Origin: Rhizobium sp. Leaf371 | Lineage (GTDB): Bacteria > Pseudomonadota > Alphaproteobacteria > Rhizobiales > Rhizobiaceae | Direction of reading: 5' to 3' | NCBI RefSeq assembly: GCF_001424045.1 | Contig: NZ_LMQB01000023.1 | Coordinates: 310,001-374,000 of the forward strand | Length of the DNA stretch: 64,000 nt | The notes under the pieces: model-generated | Database searches by the model: none | The model's input: the letters and a program-made list of their open reading frames with translations, nothing else | What the model was told of the DNA's origin: nothing | Shown: positions 21,197-30,229 of the stretch, one piece after another | How the letters are laid out: every line of letters starts with the position of its first letter | Position numbering within the stretch: position 1 is the stretch's first letter | Translations under genes and position numbers: made by a program

Positions 21197-23515
21197 TTAG
21201 CCGGCAATCAATCGCGTGACCAGATCGATCAGAAGCTTGGGGTCGGCAGGCTTGGCCAGCACCGCATCCGCACCCGCCTCCAGCAAGGCGCGATGGGTTT
21301 CCGGTCGGCGGTCGGAGGTCTGCACGATGACGGGAAGCCGGGACGCGGCGTCCGTCGATTGCTCGGACAGACGCAGCCGACGCAGCGTCGTCAAAGCGTC
21401 GCCCGAGGGCATGTTGAGGTCCGTGATCAGGATTTTTGGCGCAGGCCCCTTGCCAGCAGCCTCCGGTGCTTCGCGATCGAGCAGGTCGTCCAATGCGGCA
21501 AAGTCCACGACATGGCGAACGGCGTGCCCCGCGCGCTCCAGCGTGCTTTTCAGGATCGCCGCATTGACCGGATCGTCCTCCCCGAGCAGCACGGTCGGCT
21601 CGACCAGCGCAACGGCTGAGGATGCGGTATCCATCTCGTCCCGAAGGAGCATCTCATCCCGAAGGACGGGGCGGTTGTCGTTGATGGCGTCGCGAACCTC
21701 GATGCCCCTCAGCTGGCCTTTGAGCACGGCCACCAGCGAGCGTTCCCGCAGCGGGCGAATGAGCCAGGCGTGAAAGCCGTCCGTCTGGTGCAGCGGCTGC
21801 TGGATGCGCTCTTCCGGATTGGCCAGATAGGTCCGCCGCAGCGGCAAGGCATCGAGGTCGGGCTTGTCGTCGCAGATCCTCCGGAACAGGGCGGCACAGC
21901 GATGATCGACGATGACATCGGTCAGCCGCGCGGCGCCGTCCGTGTCCGTCGTTGCCTGCAGCAGGTGCTCCGCCTGTCCCAAGGAGGAGACGAGGCGGCA
22001 GCGACCGCCCAGCGTCTCGATCGTCGCTGCCAGCGCCTCGGACGCGGGACCTTTCGGCGCGACCAGCAGCACCCGGGAGCTGGAAAGCGTGCGGCTGCGG
22101 GCCGGGGCGAGCGACGGGCCGGATGCCTGCAGGGGAAAGCGGATCTCGAAGAGGCTGCCGGCGCCGAGACGGCTGGAGACGGTGATGTCTCCGCCGAAGG
22201 CCCGGACGATCCGCCGCGAGATGGCGAGGCCGAGGCCGGTGCCGCCGGCCCGGGAGGCCGTGCTGCCGGCCTGTTCGAACGCATCGAAAATGCGCGACTG
22301 GTCGTCCGTCGTCATGCCCGGCCCGGTGTCCGTGACGCGCAGCACGAGGCTGCCCATCTGCTCGGCGCAGCTGACGAGAACGCCGCCCGTCGTCGTGAAC
22401 TTGACGGCATTGCCCACCACGTTGAAGAGGACCTGCTTGAGGCGGGGACCGTCGATCTGCAGCGTGTCGGGCACGTCTGCCGCGATGGTGGAGGCGATTT
22501 CGATGCCTTTGGCGTGCGCACGATGCGACAGCATTTCCACGACGCTCTCGACCAGCGGACGAAGGGCCTGGCGTGTCGGGCGCAGAGCGAACCGCCCTGC
22601 TTCCATCGAGGCACAATCCAGCAGATCATCGACGAGCTGCACGAGGTCGTGACCGGACTGGCGCATGCCGGCAAGATAGTTCGCCTGCTGCGGCGTCAGC
22701 CGGGTCTGGTCGAGCAGGTCGCTCATGCCGAGAATGCCCGACAGCGGCGTGCGGATCTCGTGGCTGACCGTGGCCAGCAGATGCGATTTCGCCTGGCTTT
22801 CGGCCTCGGCTCTTCGCAGCGCCGCCGCGTTGTCGCGCGCCGCACTGACATTGTCGGTGATATCGCGACCAACGCTGACGATGCGCAACGTGCCGGTTCC
22901 GGCCTCGCGCGTCAGCACGTCGTGCCAGTCGAAGCAGCGCGGACCGTCGGGTGTGGGGAATTCGACCGTATAGCGACCGGAGGTGCCGGCAGGACGCAGC
23001 GCAAGCCCGAAGGCCTGACAAAATTGTCCCTCGGGCATCGGCGAGCCGGTGAGCGTGCGAAAGGTCTCGTTGGCTTCGAGAATAAGGCCTCCGGAGTCGC
23101 GCAGCATCGCCACGTCGCCGAGCGCGTCGTGGATCGCGAAGCGCGCCGTGCTGGCTTCGCGGGCTTCCCAGGCGCGATCGCCCGAGCCTTCGGACAGAGC
23201 GCTGCCTCCGCGACGCCCGTCACTGAACAGAAGGGCAATGCCGGCCAAGCCCGCAATGGCGAGGCAAAGCGGCAACAAGATCAGGTTTGCCTGCAGGCCT
23301 TCGGCAAGAATGGCGCCCGAGGCGAGAAGGCCGACGCCGGCAATGGCAGGGCGGAGGGCTAAAAGGCGGGCGCTGCCGGGCGTGATGTCCGTGCCGTCAT
23401 GCTCGGGAAACGCTGCGCGCGCAGGGAGCAATTCGGGCAGCGCGTCGTGCCCCTCAGCAGGGGTCTGCGACAGGTGCTGGACGATCGTGCGCTGCAGTCT
23501 CGAAGGCTCGCTCAT
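21197..23515 (-). CDS. Membrane hybrid sensor histidine kinase with C-terminal receiver
   Basis: 772 aa. Two membrane segments lie near residues 52-97, then a PAS-like region (about 125-235), HisKA with the phospho-His in ATVSHEIRTPLSGILGMSDLL, and HATPase (VVGNAVKFTT, DTGPGMT, GTGLGLAISRRIV). A region near 465-600 resembles a receiver but lacks the acidic pair. A true receiver ends the protein: LLGEDDPVNAAIL, phospho-Asp in LITDLNMPSG, and AVLAKPADP with the conserved Lys. The ligand is unknown and no separate response regulator is adjacent, so phosphate may pass to an Hpt protein elsewhere. Confidence 0.87.
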   Translation of the reverse strand: MSEPSRLQRTIVQHLSQTPAEGHDALPELLPARAAFPEHDGTDITPGSARLLALRPAIAGVGLLASGAILAEGLQANLILLPLCLAIAGLAGIALLFSDGRRGGSALSEGSGDRAWEAREASTARFAIHDALGDVAMLRDSGGLILEANETFRTLTGSPMPEGQFCQAFGLALRPAGTSGRYTVEFPTPDGPRCFDWHDVLTREAGTGTLRIVSVGRDITDNVSAARDNAAALRRAEAESQAKSHLLATVSHEIRTPLSGILGMSDLLDQTRLTPQQANYLAGMRQSGHDLVQLVDDLLDCASMEAGRFALRPTRQALRPLVESVVEMLSHRAHAKGIEIASTIAADVPDTLQIDGPRLKQVLFNVVGNAVKFTTTGGVLVSCAEQMGSLVLRVTDTGPGMTTDDQSRIFDAFEQAGSTASRAGGTGLGLAISRRIVRAFGGDITVSSRLGAGSLFEIRFPLQASGPSLAPARSRTLSSSRVLLVAPKGPASEALAATIETLGGRCRLVSSLGQAEHLLQATTDTDGAARLTDVIVDHRCAALFRRICDDKPDLDALPLRRTYLANPEERIQQPLHQTDGFHAWLIRPLRERSLVAVLKGQLRGIEVRDAINDNRPVLRDEMLLRDEMDTASSAVALVEPTVLLGEDDPVNAAILKSTLERAGHAVRHVVDFAALDDLLDREAPEAAGKGPAPKILITDLNMPSGDALTTLRRLRLSEQSTDAASRLPVIVQTSDRRPETHRALLEAGADAVLAKPADPKLLIDLVTRLIAG

Positions 23516-23569
23516 GCGCTTTGCCTATCATGCAGCCGTTGGAAATGATTTCAGCCGATCGATTGCATT

Positions 23570-24097
23570 TTAACGATCGCGCTTTTTTGCCTGCAGAATC
23601 TCGTCCAGCACGATCGCGCCGGCCCCAACGGAGATGAAGACATCGGCGAGGTTGAAGACGGCGAAAGACCAGGTCTCGGTGTAGAACAGGATATAGTCGA
23701 TCACATAGCCGTAGAGAAACCGGTCGACGAGATTGCCGAGCGCACCGGCGATGATCATGGCATAGCCGAGATGGGCGAAGAAGCGGTCCTTCGGCGTCTT
23801 GCGCCAGAGCCAGAGCACGAAGCAAACCACCACGAGGCGCATGCCCACGATGAACCAGCCTTCCATGCCGGACAGCATGGAGAAGGCGACGCCGTAATTA
23901 TAGACCCGGTAGAGCGCCAGCATGGGGATGACGTGAACGGCCTCCTCCATCGGCAGATAGGCCTCCACCGCCTGCTTGATCGCCTGATCGAGCACAAGCG
24001 CGAGAAGGATGAAGATCGCGATGGGCCTGGGGCGCGAAAACAGGGTCGGCCGGCTTTCGGGCGCGGTCGGGGCGAGAGGTGTCCGGCTGTCGGTCAT
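23570..24097 (-). CDS. lspA: Lipoprotein signal peptidase (signal peptidase II)
   Basis: 175 aa inner-membrane aspartyl protease that cuts lipoprotein signal peptides before the lipidated Cys. Four membrane segments are visible. The catalytic Asp motifs are [16 protein letters not shown] and [11 protein letters not shown]. The ATG at 24097 overlaps the upstream methyltransferase stop by four bases, so it is coupled to that gene. The first 25 residues are a Pro/Thr-rich cytoplasmic tail. Confidence 0.93.
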   Translation of the reverse strand: MTDSRTPLAPTAPESRPTLFSRPRPIAIFILLALVLDQAIKQAVEAYLPMEEAVHVIPMLALYRVYNYGVAFSMLSGMEGWFIVGMRLVVVCFVLWLWRKTPKDRFFAHLGYAMIIAGALGNLVDRFLYGYVIDYILFYTETWSFAVFNLADVFISVGAGAIVLDEILQAKKRDR

Positions 24098-24978
24098 CCG
24101 CGATCGTCCAGTGTCAGCAGGTGGCGCCGGGCCTCGAACAGCATGACGCCGGTGGCGATGGCGAGATTGAGCGAGTCCGCACGTCCGGCTTGGGGGATGC
24201 GGGCGAGCTTGTCGGCCTTGGCCGCAAGTTCGTCCGGCAGCCCGGCCTGCTCGTTGCCCATGAGGACGACGACCGGGCGCGGGCGGTAATCGATCGTGCG
24301 GTAATCGACCGCCCCGGCCAGATGGGTGCCGACGACCATGACGCCGGTCAATTTCTGCCATGCGAGAAACTCGGCCACCGTCGCGCGGAATACGGGCACG
24401 GCGAAGACCGAACCCATGGTCGCCCGCACGGTTTCGAGCGAGAAGGGATCCGTCGTCTCGCCGATCAGGATGACGCCGGAGACGCCGGCCGCATCCGCCG
24501 TGCGGATGATCGTACCGAGATTGCCGGGATCGCGCACCCTGTCGAGCGCCACATAGGTCTCGTTCGCCCGCGGCTTGATATCCTTCAGCATGCCGTAGCG
24601 CTGCTCGAACACGCCGACGACCATCTGCGGATTGTCGCGGCGGGTGACGGTGGCGATCACCTTTTCGCTGACTTCCAGCACGAGGCCGCCGCGCGCCACG
24701 GTGCGTGCGGCGATGTCGTCCACAGGCTTCTTGCCCTTGGCGGCCTTGGCATAGACCAGCGTGCGGATGGTCCAGCCGAGCTCGACCGCGTCGATGACGA
24801 GCTTCAGACCCTCGGCGATGAAGGTGCCGCTCTCGTCGCGCGCCTTCTTCTGGGTGAGCGCACGGATATCCTTGATGATCGGATTGGCAAGGCTCGTGAC
24901 CTCTTTCACCTGTCCGACCCGGCCCTCGCCGCGTCCCACCTGTCCGCGCGGATTGCCGTTGCTGTAATCGCTGCTCAT
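24094..24978 (-). CDS. SpoU/TrmH-family RNA 2'-O-methyltransferase
   Basis: 294 aa. An N-terminal substrate-binding domain ([31 protein letters not shown]) precedes the SPOUT knot domain with [35 protein letters not shown] and a C-terminal [16 protein letters not shown]. These are the SpoU motifs 1-3. The target, 23S rRNA or tRNA, cannot be told from sequence. The ATG at 24978 overlaps the preceding gene's stop (ATGA); a GTG four codons upstream is less likely. Confidence 0.87.
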   Translation of the reverse strand: MSSDYSNGNPRGQVGRGEGRVGQVKEVTSLANPIIKDIRALTQKKARDESGTFIAEGLKLVIDAVELGWTIRTLVYAKAAKGKKPVDDIAARTVARGGLVLEVSEKVIATVTRRDNPQMVVGVFEQRYGMLKDIKPRANETYVALDRVRDPGNLGTIIRTADAAGVSGVILIGETTDPFSLETVRATMGSVFAVPVFRATVAEFLAWQKLTGVMVVGTHLAGAVDYRTIDYRPRPVVVLMGNEQAGLPDELAAKADKLARIPQAGRADSLNLAIATGVMLFEARRHLLTLDDRG

Positions 24979-26147
24979 TTCGGCACCCACCGGCTGAAGA
25001 GAGACGTGGACAGCGCCCGGCCGACGCCGGCGTCACCATCCTGTTTGGATCCCGCGTTTTCGCGCAGGATCAGTTCGCCCGATTCGACGACGCCACCACG
25101 GCCGCGCATGATCTCGCGCATCAGCTCGTGGATGGAATAGAAGCTCGCCCGGATGGAATAGGCGGTCAGCACGAGACCGCGTGCGTCGTCGGAGAGGAGT
25201 TCGCGGCAGATGTCGAGCATGCCGGCGAGGTGATCGAACAGGTGCCAGACTTCGCCGTTCGGACCACGGCCGAACTTGGGCGGGTCTGTGAGAATGATGT
25301 CGTAGCGGCTGCCGCGGCGCTCCTCGCGCTGGATGAACTTCATCGCATCGTCGCAGATCCAGCGGATCGGCAGCGCCTCGGCCCGGCCGAGCGCCTGGTT
25401 CTCGCGACCCCAGCCGATCGCCTTTTTCGAGGCGTCGACATGCGTCACCTCAGCGCCGGCCTTCGCCGCAATCAGCGAGGCGACGCCGGTGTAGCCGAAA
25501 AGATTGAGCACTTTCAGCGGCCGGCCGGCCTCCTCCACCTGCGCCTTCATCCACCGCCAGTGCGCCAGCTGCTCGGGAAAGACGCCGACATGGCGGAAGG
25601 AGGTGAAACGGCCAAAGAATTCGGCGTCGAGCAGACGCATCGGCCAGGTCTCGCCGAGCATTTCGCGCGGAAAACGCCAACGGCCCATGCCGTCTTCGTC
25701 GGTGTCACCGGTAAAGATCGCGTCCGCCTGCTCCCAGAGCGGGCCTTGCGACTTCGGCCACAGTGCCTGCGCCTCGGGACGAACGATCGTGTAGGGGCCG
25801 TATTGCTCGAGCTTAAGCGCATCGCCGCTGTCGATCAGGCGATAATCCGCCTCCCCCGCCGTCTCCAGGATCACAGGCACGCGCTCCCCCGGCTTGGTGC
25901 CGGCGCGCTGACGCATGGTGACGGGCGTGGATGTATCCGAAGTTGGCTCTGCCGGCGACGGACGCGAGGTTGCCGGCTGCGGGCGGCTCGACGAGCGCTT
26001 CCCGTGCGGTTCCTGTCTCGAAGGCTCCTGCTTTGACGGTTTGGAACCGGCGTCCGAGCGCGCCGGGCCGGCGATCGGCGGACCCTTGCGGAACGGACCG
26101 GATTTCGGAGGCGCCTTACCGGGCGATCGTCTCTGCTTGTCCTTCAA
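24975..26147 (-). CDS. Class I SAM-dependent RNA methyltransferase, RlmI-like (COG1092)
   Basis: 390 aa from a TTG start. The first 78 residues are Lys/Arg/Pro/Ser-rich and low complexity. The remaining part holds the SAM site [25 protein letters not shown] and the catalytic-loop motif TDPPKF, as in bifunctional rRNA m5C methyltransferases of the RlmI/COG1092 group. A second candidate start is the ATG at 25916, just before the conserved part. It forms a tight operon with the SpoU gene and lspA. Its RNA target is unknown. Confidence 0.83.
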   Translation of the reverse strand: MKDKQRRSPGKAPPKSGPFRKGPPIAGPARSDAGSKPSKQEPSRQEPHGKRSSSRPQPATSRPSPAEPTSDTSTPVTMRQRAGTKPGERVPVILETAGEADYRLIDSGDALKLEQYGPYTIVRPEAQALWPKSQGPLWEQADAIFTGDTDEDGMGRWRFPREMLGETWPMRLLDAEFFGRFTSFRHVGVFPEQLAHWRWMKAQVEEAGRPLKVLNLFGYTGVASLIAAKAGAEVTHVDASKKAIGWGRENQALGRAEALPIRWICDDAMKFIQREERRGSRYDIILTDPPKFGRGPNGEVWHLFDHLAGMLDICRELLSDDARGLVLTAYSIRASFYSIHELMREIMRGRGGVVESGELILRENAGSKQDGDAGVGRALSTSLFSRWVPK

Positions 26148-26304
26148 GGGGCGTCATTTCCCGTTTCTTCAGCGTGTGGCGTGCAAATAGCATCGCAACT
26201 GCTCTTGGCAAAGCGGTTTCCGCCCGTAGATTTCGGTGCAAGGCGCGGCCGGGCGGGCGTAATCAGGATGGCCGCCGCTTGGCATGAGATCGAGGAGACT
26301 ATCC

Positions 26305-26760
26305 ATGGACATGACCGGTGAAGAGCGGATCTCCGCCCCGCGCGATGCCGTCTGGGCTGCCCTCAACGATCCCGAGGTGCTGAAGGGCTGTATTCCCGGC
26401 TGCACGCGGCTCGAATGGACCTCTCCCACAACATTGGATGCCGTCGTCACGGTCAAGTTCGGTTTCATGTCCATGGCGTTTTCGGGCGTCATCACGCTCA
26501 CGAACATGAACCCGCCCGAGAGCTATACGATCTCCGGTGAAGGCAAGGGCGGCCTTGCCGGATATGCGAAGGGTGGAGCAGATGTGCGGCTGGTCGAGGA
26601 TGGCGAGGAGACGATCCTGCATTACGCCATTGTTGCCGACGTCTCGGGCAAGATCGCAGCGCTCGGATCGAAGCTCGTGCAATCCGGCGCAAACCGGATC
26701 GCGAGCCGCTTCTTTTCGGACTTTACGTCCGCCGCCAATGCGAAGGCTGCAAAGGCCTGA
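26305..26760 (+). CDS. CoxG-like SRPBCC protein
   Basis: 151 aa. The sequence MDMTGEERISAPRDAVWAALNDPEVLKGCIPGC is typical of the carbon monoxide dehydrogenase subunit G family (SRPBCC hydrophobic-cavity fold). In Oligotropha CoxG helps membrane anchoring of CO dehydrogenase, but here no coxSML genes are nearby, so that function should not be assumed. GAGGAG 8 bp before the ATG at 26305 supports this start. It is convergent with lapA with a 3-bp gap. Confidence 0.83.
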   Translation: MDMTGEERISAPRDAVWAALNDPEVLKGCIPGCTRLEWTSPTTLDAVVTVKFGFMSMAFSGVITLTNMNPPESYTISGEGKGGLAGYAKGGADVRLVEDGEETILHYAIVADVSGKIAALGSKLVQSGANRIASRFFSDFTSAANAKAAKA

Positions 26761-26763
26761 GCC

Positions 26764-27159
26764 CTACTTCTGCTGGGCTGCGATCATCGTCGGGCTGGAG
26801 CCTTGAAATGCCGGGCGATCGATCGGCGCGTTTGCGGCCTGCGCCGAAACGATCGCTTCCTGCTGCTGGCGACGCTTTTCGGCCTCCGTGTGCCATTTCA
26901 GCGCTTCCTTCGCCTCGACGCGCGAGCGCTTGCGATACTTGCCCTGACTGAACCAGACGGCGCAGGCACCGATCACGAGACCGAGAATGACGGCGAGAAA
27001 CAGGAAGACGAAGAACGGCCCCGAGATCGCCAGAACCGTGTCGGACGGATCGAACGGATTGAAGCCGAGCGTGACCTGCTGCCGGTTTGCGACACAGAGC
27101 ACGATAAGCACGATCCCGAGCGGAACGAGAACGACGATGTTCAGAATTTTACGCAGCAT
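26764..27159 (-). CDS. lapA: LapA-domain (DUF1049) inner-membrane protein
   Basis: 131 aa. Two membrane segments (about 5-25 and 47-70) are followed by a charged coiled stretch rich in Arg, Lys, Glu and Gln, as in LapA/YciS. In E. coli LapA works with LapB in control of LPS synthesis through FtsH and LpxC. Position beside ihfB is shared with many proteobacteria. No lapB is in this window. Confidence 0.78.
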   Translation of the reverse strand: MLRKILNIVVLVPLGIVLIVLCVANRQQVTLGFNPFDPSDTVLAISGPFFVFLFLAVILGLVIGACAVWFSQGKYRKRSRVEAKEALKWHTEAEKRRQQQEAIVSAQAANAPIDRPAFQGSSPTMIAAQQK

Positions 27160-27260
27160 GCGAGCCGGTCTCCGCGTCTATCAGGGCCTGACGACAAGAT
27201 GGGCGTCAAACGCGCCGGGTCAAGATCATGCGATCATGTGCTGATACAGCGATCGCGAAA

Positions 27261-27575
27261 TCAGTCTTCGTCTTCCTCGTCGACATCCGCGTCGGAACCG
27301 GGATTCAGCCGTTCGCGCAGCTCCTTACCGGTCTTGAAGAACGGCACCCATTTTTCCTCGACGAAGACGCTGTCGCCCGTGCGCGGATTGCGGCCCGAGC
27401 GGGAGGGTCGGTTCTTGACGGAGAAGGCGCCGAAGCCGCGCAACTCGACGCGATTGCCCCCCGCCAGCGCATCCGTAATCTCATCGAGAACGGCGTTGAC
27501 GATGTTCTCGACATCGCGGTGATAGAGGTGCGGGTTTCGAGCCGCCACAATCTGCACCAGTTCCGACTTGATCAC
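27261..27575 (-). CDS. ihfB: Integration host factor beta subunit
   Basis: 104 aa HU/IHF-family DNA-bending protein. [33 protein letters not shown] and [27 protein letters not shown] match IHF-beta; the acidic C-terminal tail ([10 protein letters not shown]) is a common alphaproteobacterial extension. It heterodimerises with IhfA and shapes promoters, including sigma-54 promoters. It lies 118 bp downstream of sppA on the same strand. Confidence 0.93.
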   Translation of the reverse strand: MIKSELVQIVAARNPHLYHRDVENIVNAVLDEITDALAGGNRVELRGFGAFSVKNRPSRSGRNPRTGDSVFVEEKWVPFFKTGKELRERLNPGSDADVDEEDED

Positions 27576-27693
27576 CCTCTGCCCCCTCTTGACGACGTTC
27601 TTCGCGAGACGCCCGTCATCCGCGGGCTAACGATCGAGATCCTTTCGCGGACCGGACACGCTCCAGCGCGGGTTGCCCCGCGCTCGGCGTCTC

Positions 27694-28644
27694 TCAATCG
27701 CGGCCAACCTGCCAAACGGAAACGAGACCGTCAAGAAACAACTTGTCCTGCGCCAGATTTCCCGAAAACGGAAAACCGTCAAATCCCAACGATTTGGCAA
27801 AGATCGCGGCCAGCGAACCCAGCCCGAACGGCAGTCCGGTCTCCGGCTTTTCCCAATCGACGATCGGCAGGGTATCGGCCACGTTCCGGCTCTTGAAATA
27901 GTCGCGGATCTCCCGCTCGCCGCCGAGCTCGTCGATCAGTTTCAGATCGACCGCCTGGCGTCCGGTGAAGATCCGGCCATCGCCGAGGCGCAGGGCTTCC
28001 TCACGCGAAATCTTGCGACGTTCCGCGACGAGATCCACGAACCAGGCGTAGCTGTCGTCGATCATCGACTGGATTACGGCCTTTGCCGCATCGCTCGGCG
28101 GATGAAACGGCGATGGCTCGGCCTTCAGCGGCGCGGACTTGATCTCCTCGAGCGAGACGCCGAGCTTGTCGAGCAGCGTCTTCACCTGCGGATACTGGAA
28201 CAGGACGCCGATGGAACCGGTGATGGACGTATCGCCGGCAACGATCCGGTCGCCCGCAATCGCAACCATGTATCCCGCGGACGCCGCCAGGGTCCGGACG
28301 TCGGACACGACAGGCTTCTTCTCCGCCACCTTGCGGATCGCGTCATAGAGCGTCTCGCCGCCATAGGTGGAGCCGCCGGGTGAATTGATGCTGACGATCA
28401 GGCCCTTGACCTGGTCGGCCTTGGCGATGCGGTCGAGACGTTCGAGCAGCTCGCGATCATCCAGAATGACGCCGGACACGGTGATGCGCGCAACCTGGCT
28501 TGCGCCGAGCACGCCCGAGCGCGACTGGGCGATGCCGACATAGACGCCGATGGCGACGAGCACGATGAGCCCGATGGCCACGAGACGCCAGAAGCCCAGC
28601 TTGCGACGCAGCTGTCGCCGATCGACGAATGCGAGAGGATCCAT
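27694..28644 (-). CDS. sppA: Signal peptide peptidase SppA (S49 family)
   Basis: 316 aa, the short single-domain form. An N-terminal membrane anchor lies at about 18-40. The S49 catalytic Ser is in TLAASAGYMVA, and the catalytic Lys lies further along in the RRKISREEALRLGDGRIFTGRQA region. SppA degrades cleaved signal peptides in the inner membrane. It is followed by ihfB and lapA, probably cotranscribed. Confidence 0.9.
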   Translation of the reverse strand: MDPLAFVDRRQLRRKLGFWRLVAIGLIVLVAIGVYVGIAQSRSGVLGASQVARITVSGVILDDRELLERLDRIAKADQVKGLIVSINSPGGSTYGGETLYDAIRKVAEKKPVVSDVRTLAASAGYMVAIAGDRIVAGDTSITGSIGVLFQYPQVKTLLDKLGVSLEEIKSAPLKAEPSPFHPPSDAAKAVIQSMIDDSYAWFVDLVAERRKISREEALRLGDGRIFTGRQAVDLKLIDELGGEREIRDYFKSRNVADTLPIVDWEKPETGLPFGLGSLAAIFAKSLGFDGFPFSGNLAQDKLFLDGLVSVWQVGRD

Positions 28645-28708
28645 TCCATATTTCCCTGTTCAGCGCGCAGCAGCAAAAGCCGGCACCGGATTTTCCGACG
28701 ACGACTCC

Positions 28709-28736
28709 TACTGCATATTCAAGCGAACCGGTATCG
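28709..28736. repeat. Degenerate TACTGCAT-type intergenic repeat, copy A
   Basis: TACTGCATATTC, five variable bases, then AACCGG-N-ATCG. The same pattern with the same spacing is at 47971-47998. From memory it resembles the 5' half of palindromes common between genes in rhizobia and Brucella. It sits in the 299-bp region between sppA and lptC. Confidence 0.5.
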
Positions 28737-28796
28737 GCGTATGGGAAAAAATCCGTCGCCACGGACGGGCGCGCGTGCTGTTTCCGACACGCCACG

Positions 28797-28853
28797 CTAA
28801 CGCTTGCAGACCCGATCGACAAAGAATTCCACGTATCCATTGTATGGCGACAT
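28797..28853 (-). CDS. Candidate small ORF upstream of sppA
   Basis: An 18-codon frame, MSPYNGYVEFFVDRVCKR, with GGAG placed six bases before its ATG; an in-frame ATG four codons upstream also exists. It ends 152 bp before the sppA start on the same strand. No family is recognised and it may be chance; it is listed because the ribosome-binding site is better than for many real genes here. Confidence 0.2.
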   Translation of the reverse strand: MSPYNGYVEFFVDRVCKR

Positions 28854-28891
28854 AAAAATCTCCATATTCACGCATCTTGACACCATCGGCC

Positions 28892-28917
28892 GACGACGTC
28901 TGGACCCCGACGTCGTC
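28892..28917. promoter_or_regulatory. Palindrome upstream of lptC
   Basis: Perfect 9-bp inverted repeat GACGACGTC-N8-GACGTCGTC, ending 26 bp before the lptC ATG. A TTGACA lies at 28877-28882, so the palindrome would overlap the -10 position of a promoter there. It could be an operator or an RNA hairpin in the leader. Confidence 0.4.
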
Positions 28918-28943
28918 CGACCCCTGGACTTACGGAACCGCTC

Positions 28944-29612
28944 ATGGCGAACGATGTGCATTTTCCCGGCGCCCTGCCGCATACGGGGCCGACGGTCAAC
29001 GACGCCTATGAACGGGCGGCCAGACACTCGCGTCGCGTCAAGCGGCTGAAGATCGTCCTGCCGATCGTCGCCGTCATCATCGCCATCATCTTCGCTGCCG
29101 TTTCGATCATCCGCACCATGCTGCCGGAGGAACTGCACATCGAGAACGCGACGATCGAGAACGGCAAAATCGTCATGCAGAACCCTGCGATTTCAGGGCG
29201 CAACAAGCAGGACATCAGCTATTCGATGAAGGCCGAGCGGGCCCTGCAGGATATCGCCAATCCCGACCTGATCACGCTGGAGAGGATCCATGCGGAAATG
29301 CCGGTCAACGACAAGACGATCGCCACCGTGGATGCGACGAGCGGGCTCTATGATCGTGGCGGCAATACGCTCGACATGAACGCGCCCTTTACGATCTCCA
29401 TGAACAATGGGGTCATCGCCGATTTCCAGGCCGCCTATCTGGATATCAACGCCGGCGAGATGCGGAGCCAGAAGCCCATCGCCATTCGGATGTCCGGTGG
29501 GTCGATTGTTGCGCAAGAGATGAGAATGACGGATAAAGGGCGGGTAATCTCCTTTGAAGGCATGGTGAAGGTCGTCGTCGAGCCGAGCACCATACGCAAG
29601 AACGCAAATTAG
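28944..29612 (+). CDS. lptC: LPS transport protein LptC
   Basis: 222 aa bitopic inner-membrane protein. A single membrane segment (about 34-56: LKIVLPIVAVIIAIIFAAVSI) is followed by a periplasmic beta-jellyroll domain with QDISYSMKAERALQD and conserved Gly and Asn turns. LptC takes LPS from LptB2FG and hands it to LptA. It is 15 bp upstream of lptA, and the lptC-lptA-lptB order is classical. Confidence 0.88.
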   Translation: MANDVHFPGALPHTGPTVNDAYERAARHSRRVKRLKIVLPIVAVIIAIIFAAVSIIRTMLPEELHIENATIENGKIVMQNPAISGRNKQDISYSMKAERALQDIANPDLITLERIHAEMPVNDKTIATVDATSGLYDRGGNTLDMNAPFTISMNNGVIADFQAAYLDINAGEMRSQKPIAIRMSGGSIVAQEMRMTDKGRVISFEGMVKVVVEPSTIRKNAN

Positions 29613-29627
29613 GACCCGGTGCAGCCC

Positions 29628-30215
29628 ATGTCGACCCTCCCTGCCTCCCCTCTCCGCCATGCCTCCCTTCCCCGCCGCAGCCTTCCGCTCGCCGGCCTCC
29701 TCGCCTCGTCTCTCGCCTGCCTCTGCCTGACCTTCATGCCGGCCATGGCCCAGCAGAAGAGCCGGATGAGCGGCATGAAGCTCTCCAACGATCAGCCGAT
29801 CCAGATCGAGAGCGACAAGCTGGAGATCAAGGATCCCGAAAGCAAGGCGATCTTCACCGGCAATGTGAAGGTGGTTCAGGGCGCAACCACGCTGCAGGCC
29901 GGCAACATGGTCGTCTACTACAAGTCCGGCGGCGGCTCGATTTCGGGCGGCAATGCCGAGATCGATCGGATCGAGGTCGACAACAAGGTCTTCCTGCAGT
30001 CGGGAACGCAGCAGGCGACGGCCGACAGCGGCCAGTTCAACATGGCGGCACAGACACTGGTGCTCAAGGGCAAGCAGGTGGTGCTGTCGGAAGGCAAGAA
30101 CGTCTTCAGCGGGTGTCAGCTCAACGTGCATATGGAAACCGGAGAGGCACAGCTGGATTCCTGCGGCGGCCGCGTCCAGATCCAGCTCGATCCGAAATCC
30201 CAGAAGACCAACTGA
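29628..30215 (+). CDS. lptA: LPS transport periplasmic protein LptA
   Basis: 195 aa with a signal peptide: Arg-rich start, hydrophobic core LPLAGLLASSLACLCLTFM and cleavage after PAMA near residue 41. The mature part is an OstA/LptA jellyroll (PIQIESDKLEIKDPESKAIFTGNVKVVQG) that polymerises into the bridge carrying LPS to LptD. The ATG at 29628 is chosen; a GTG nine bases upstream has an AGGA at good spacing and is possible. Two Cys near the C-terminus (SGCQ, DSCGG) may form a disulfide. Confidence 0.9.
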   Translation: MSTLPASPLRHASLPRRSLPLAGLLASSLACLCLTFMPAMAQQKSRMSGMKLSNDQPIQIESDKLEIKDPESKAIFTGNVKVVQGATTLQAGNMVVYYKSGGGSISGGNAEIDRIEVDNKVFLQSGTQQATADSGQFNMAAQTLVLKGKQVVLSEGKNVFSGCQLNVHMETGEAQLDSCGGRVQIQLDPKSQKTN

Positions 30216-30229
30216 CGCAGCCCCAGACC

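Noticed and set aside
23570-25039. A 489-codon frame ending as LspA and starting inside the SpoU methyltransferase gene
   Set aside because: Only its last 175 codons are LspA; the upstream part is the wrong frame of the methyltransferase. The lspA start at 24097 is coupled to that gene's stop.
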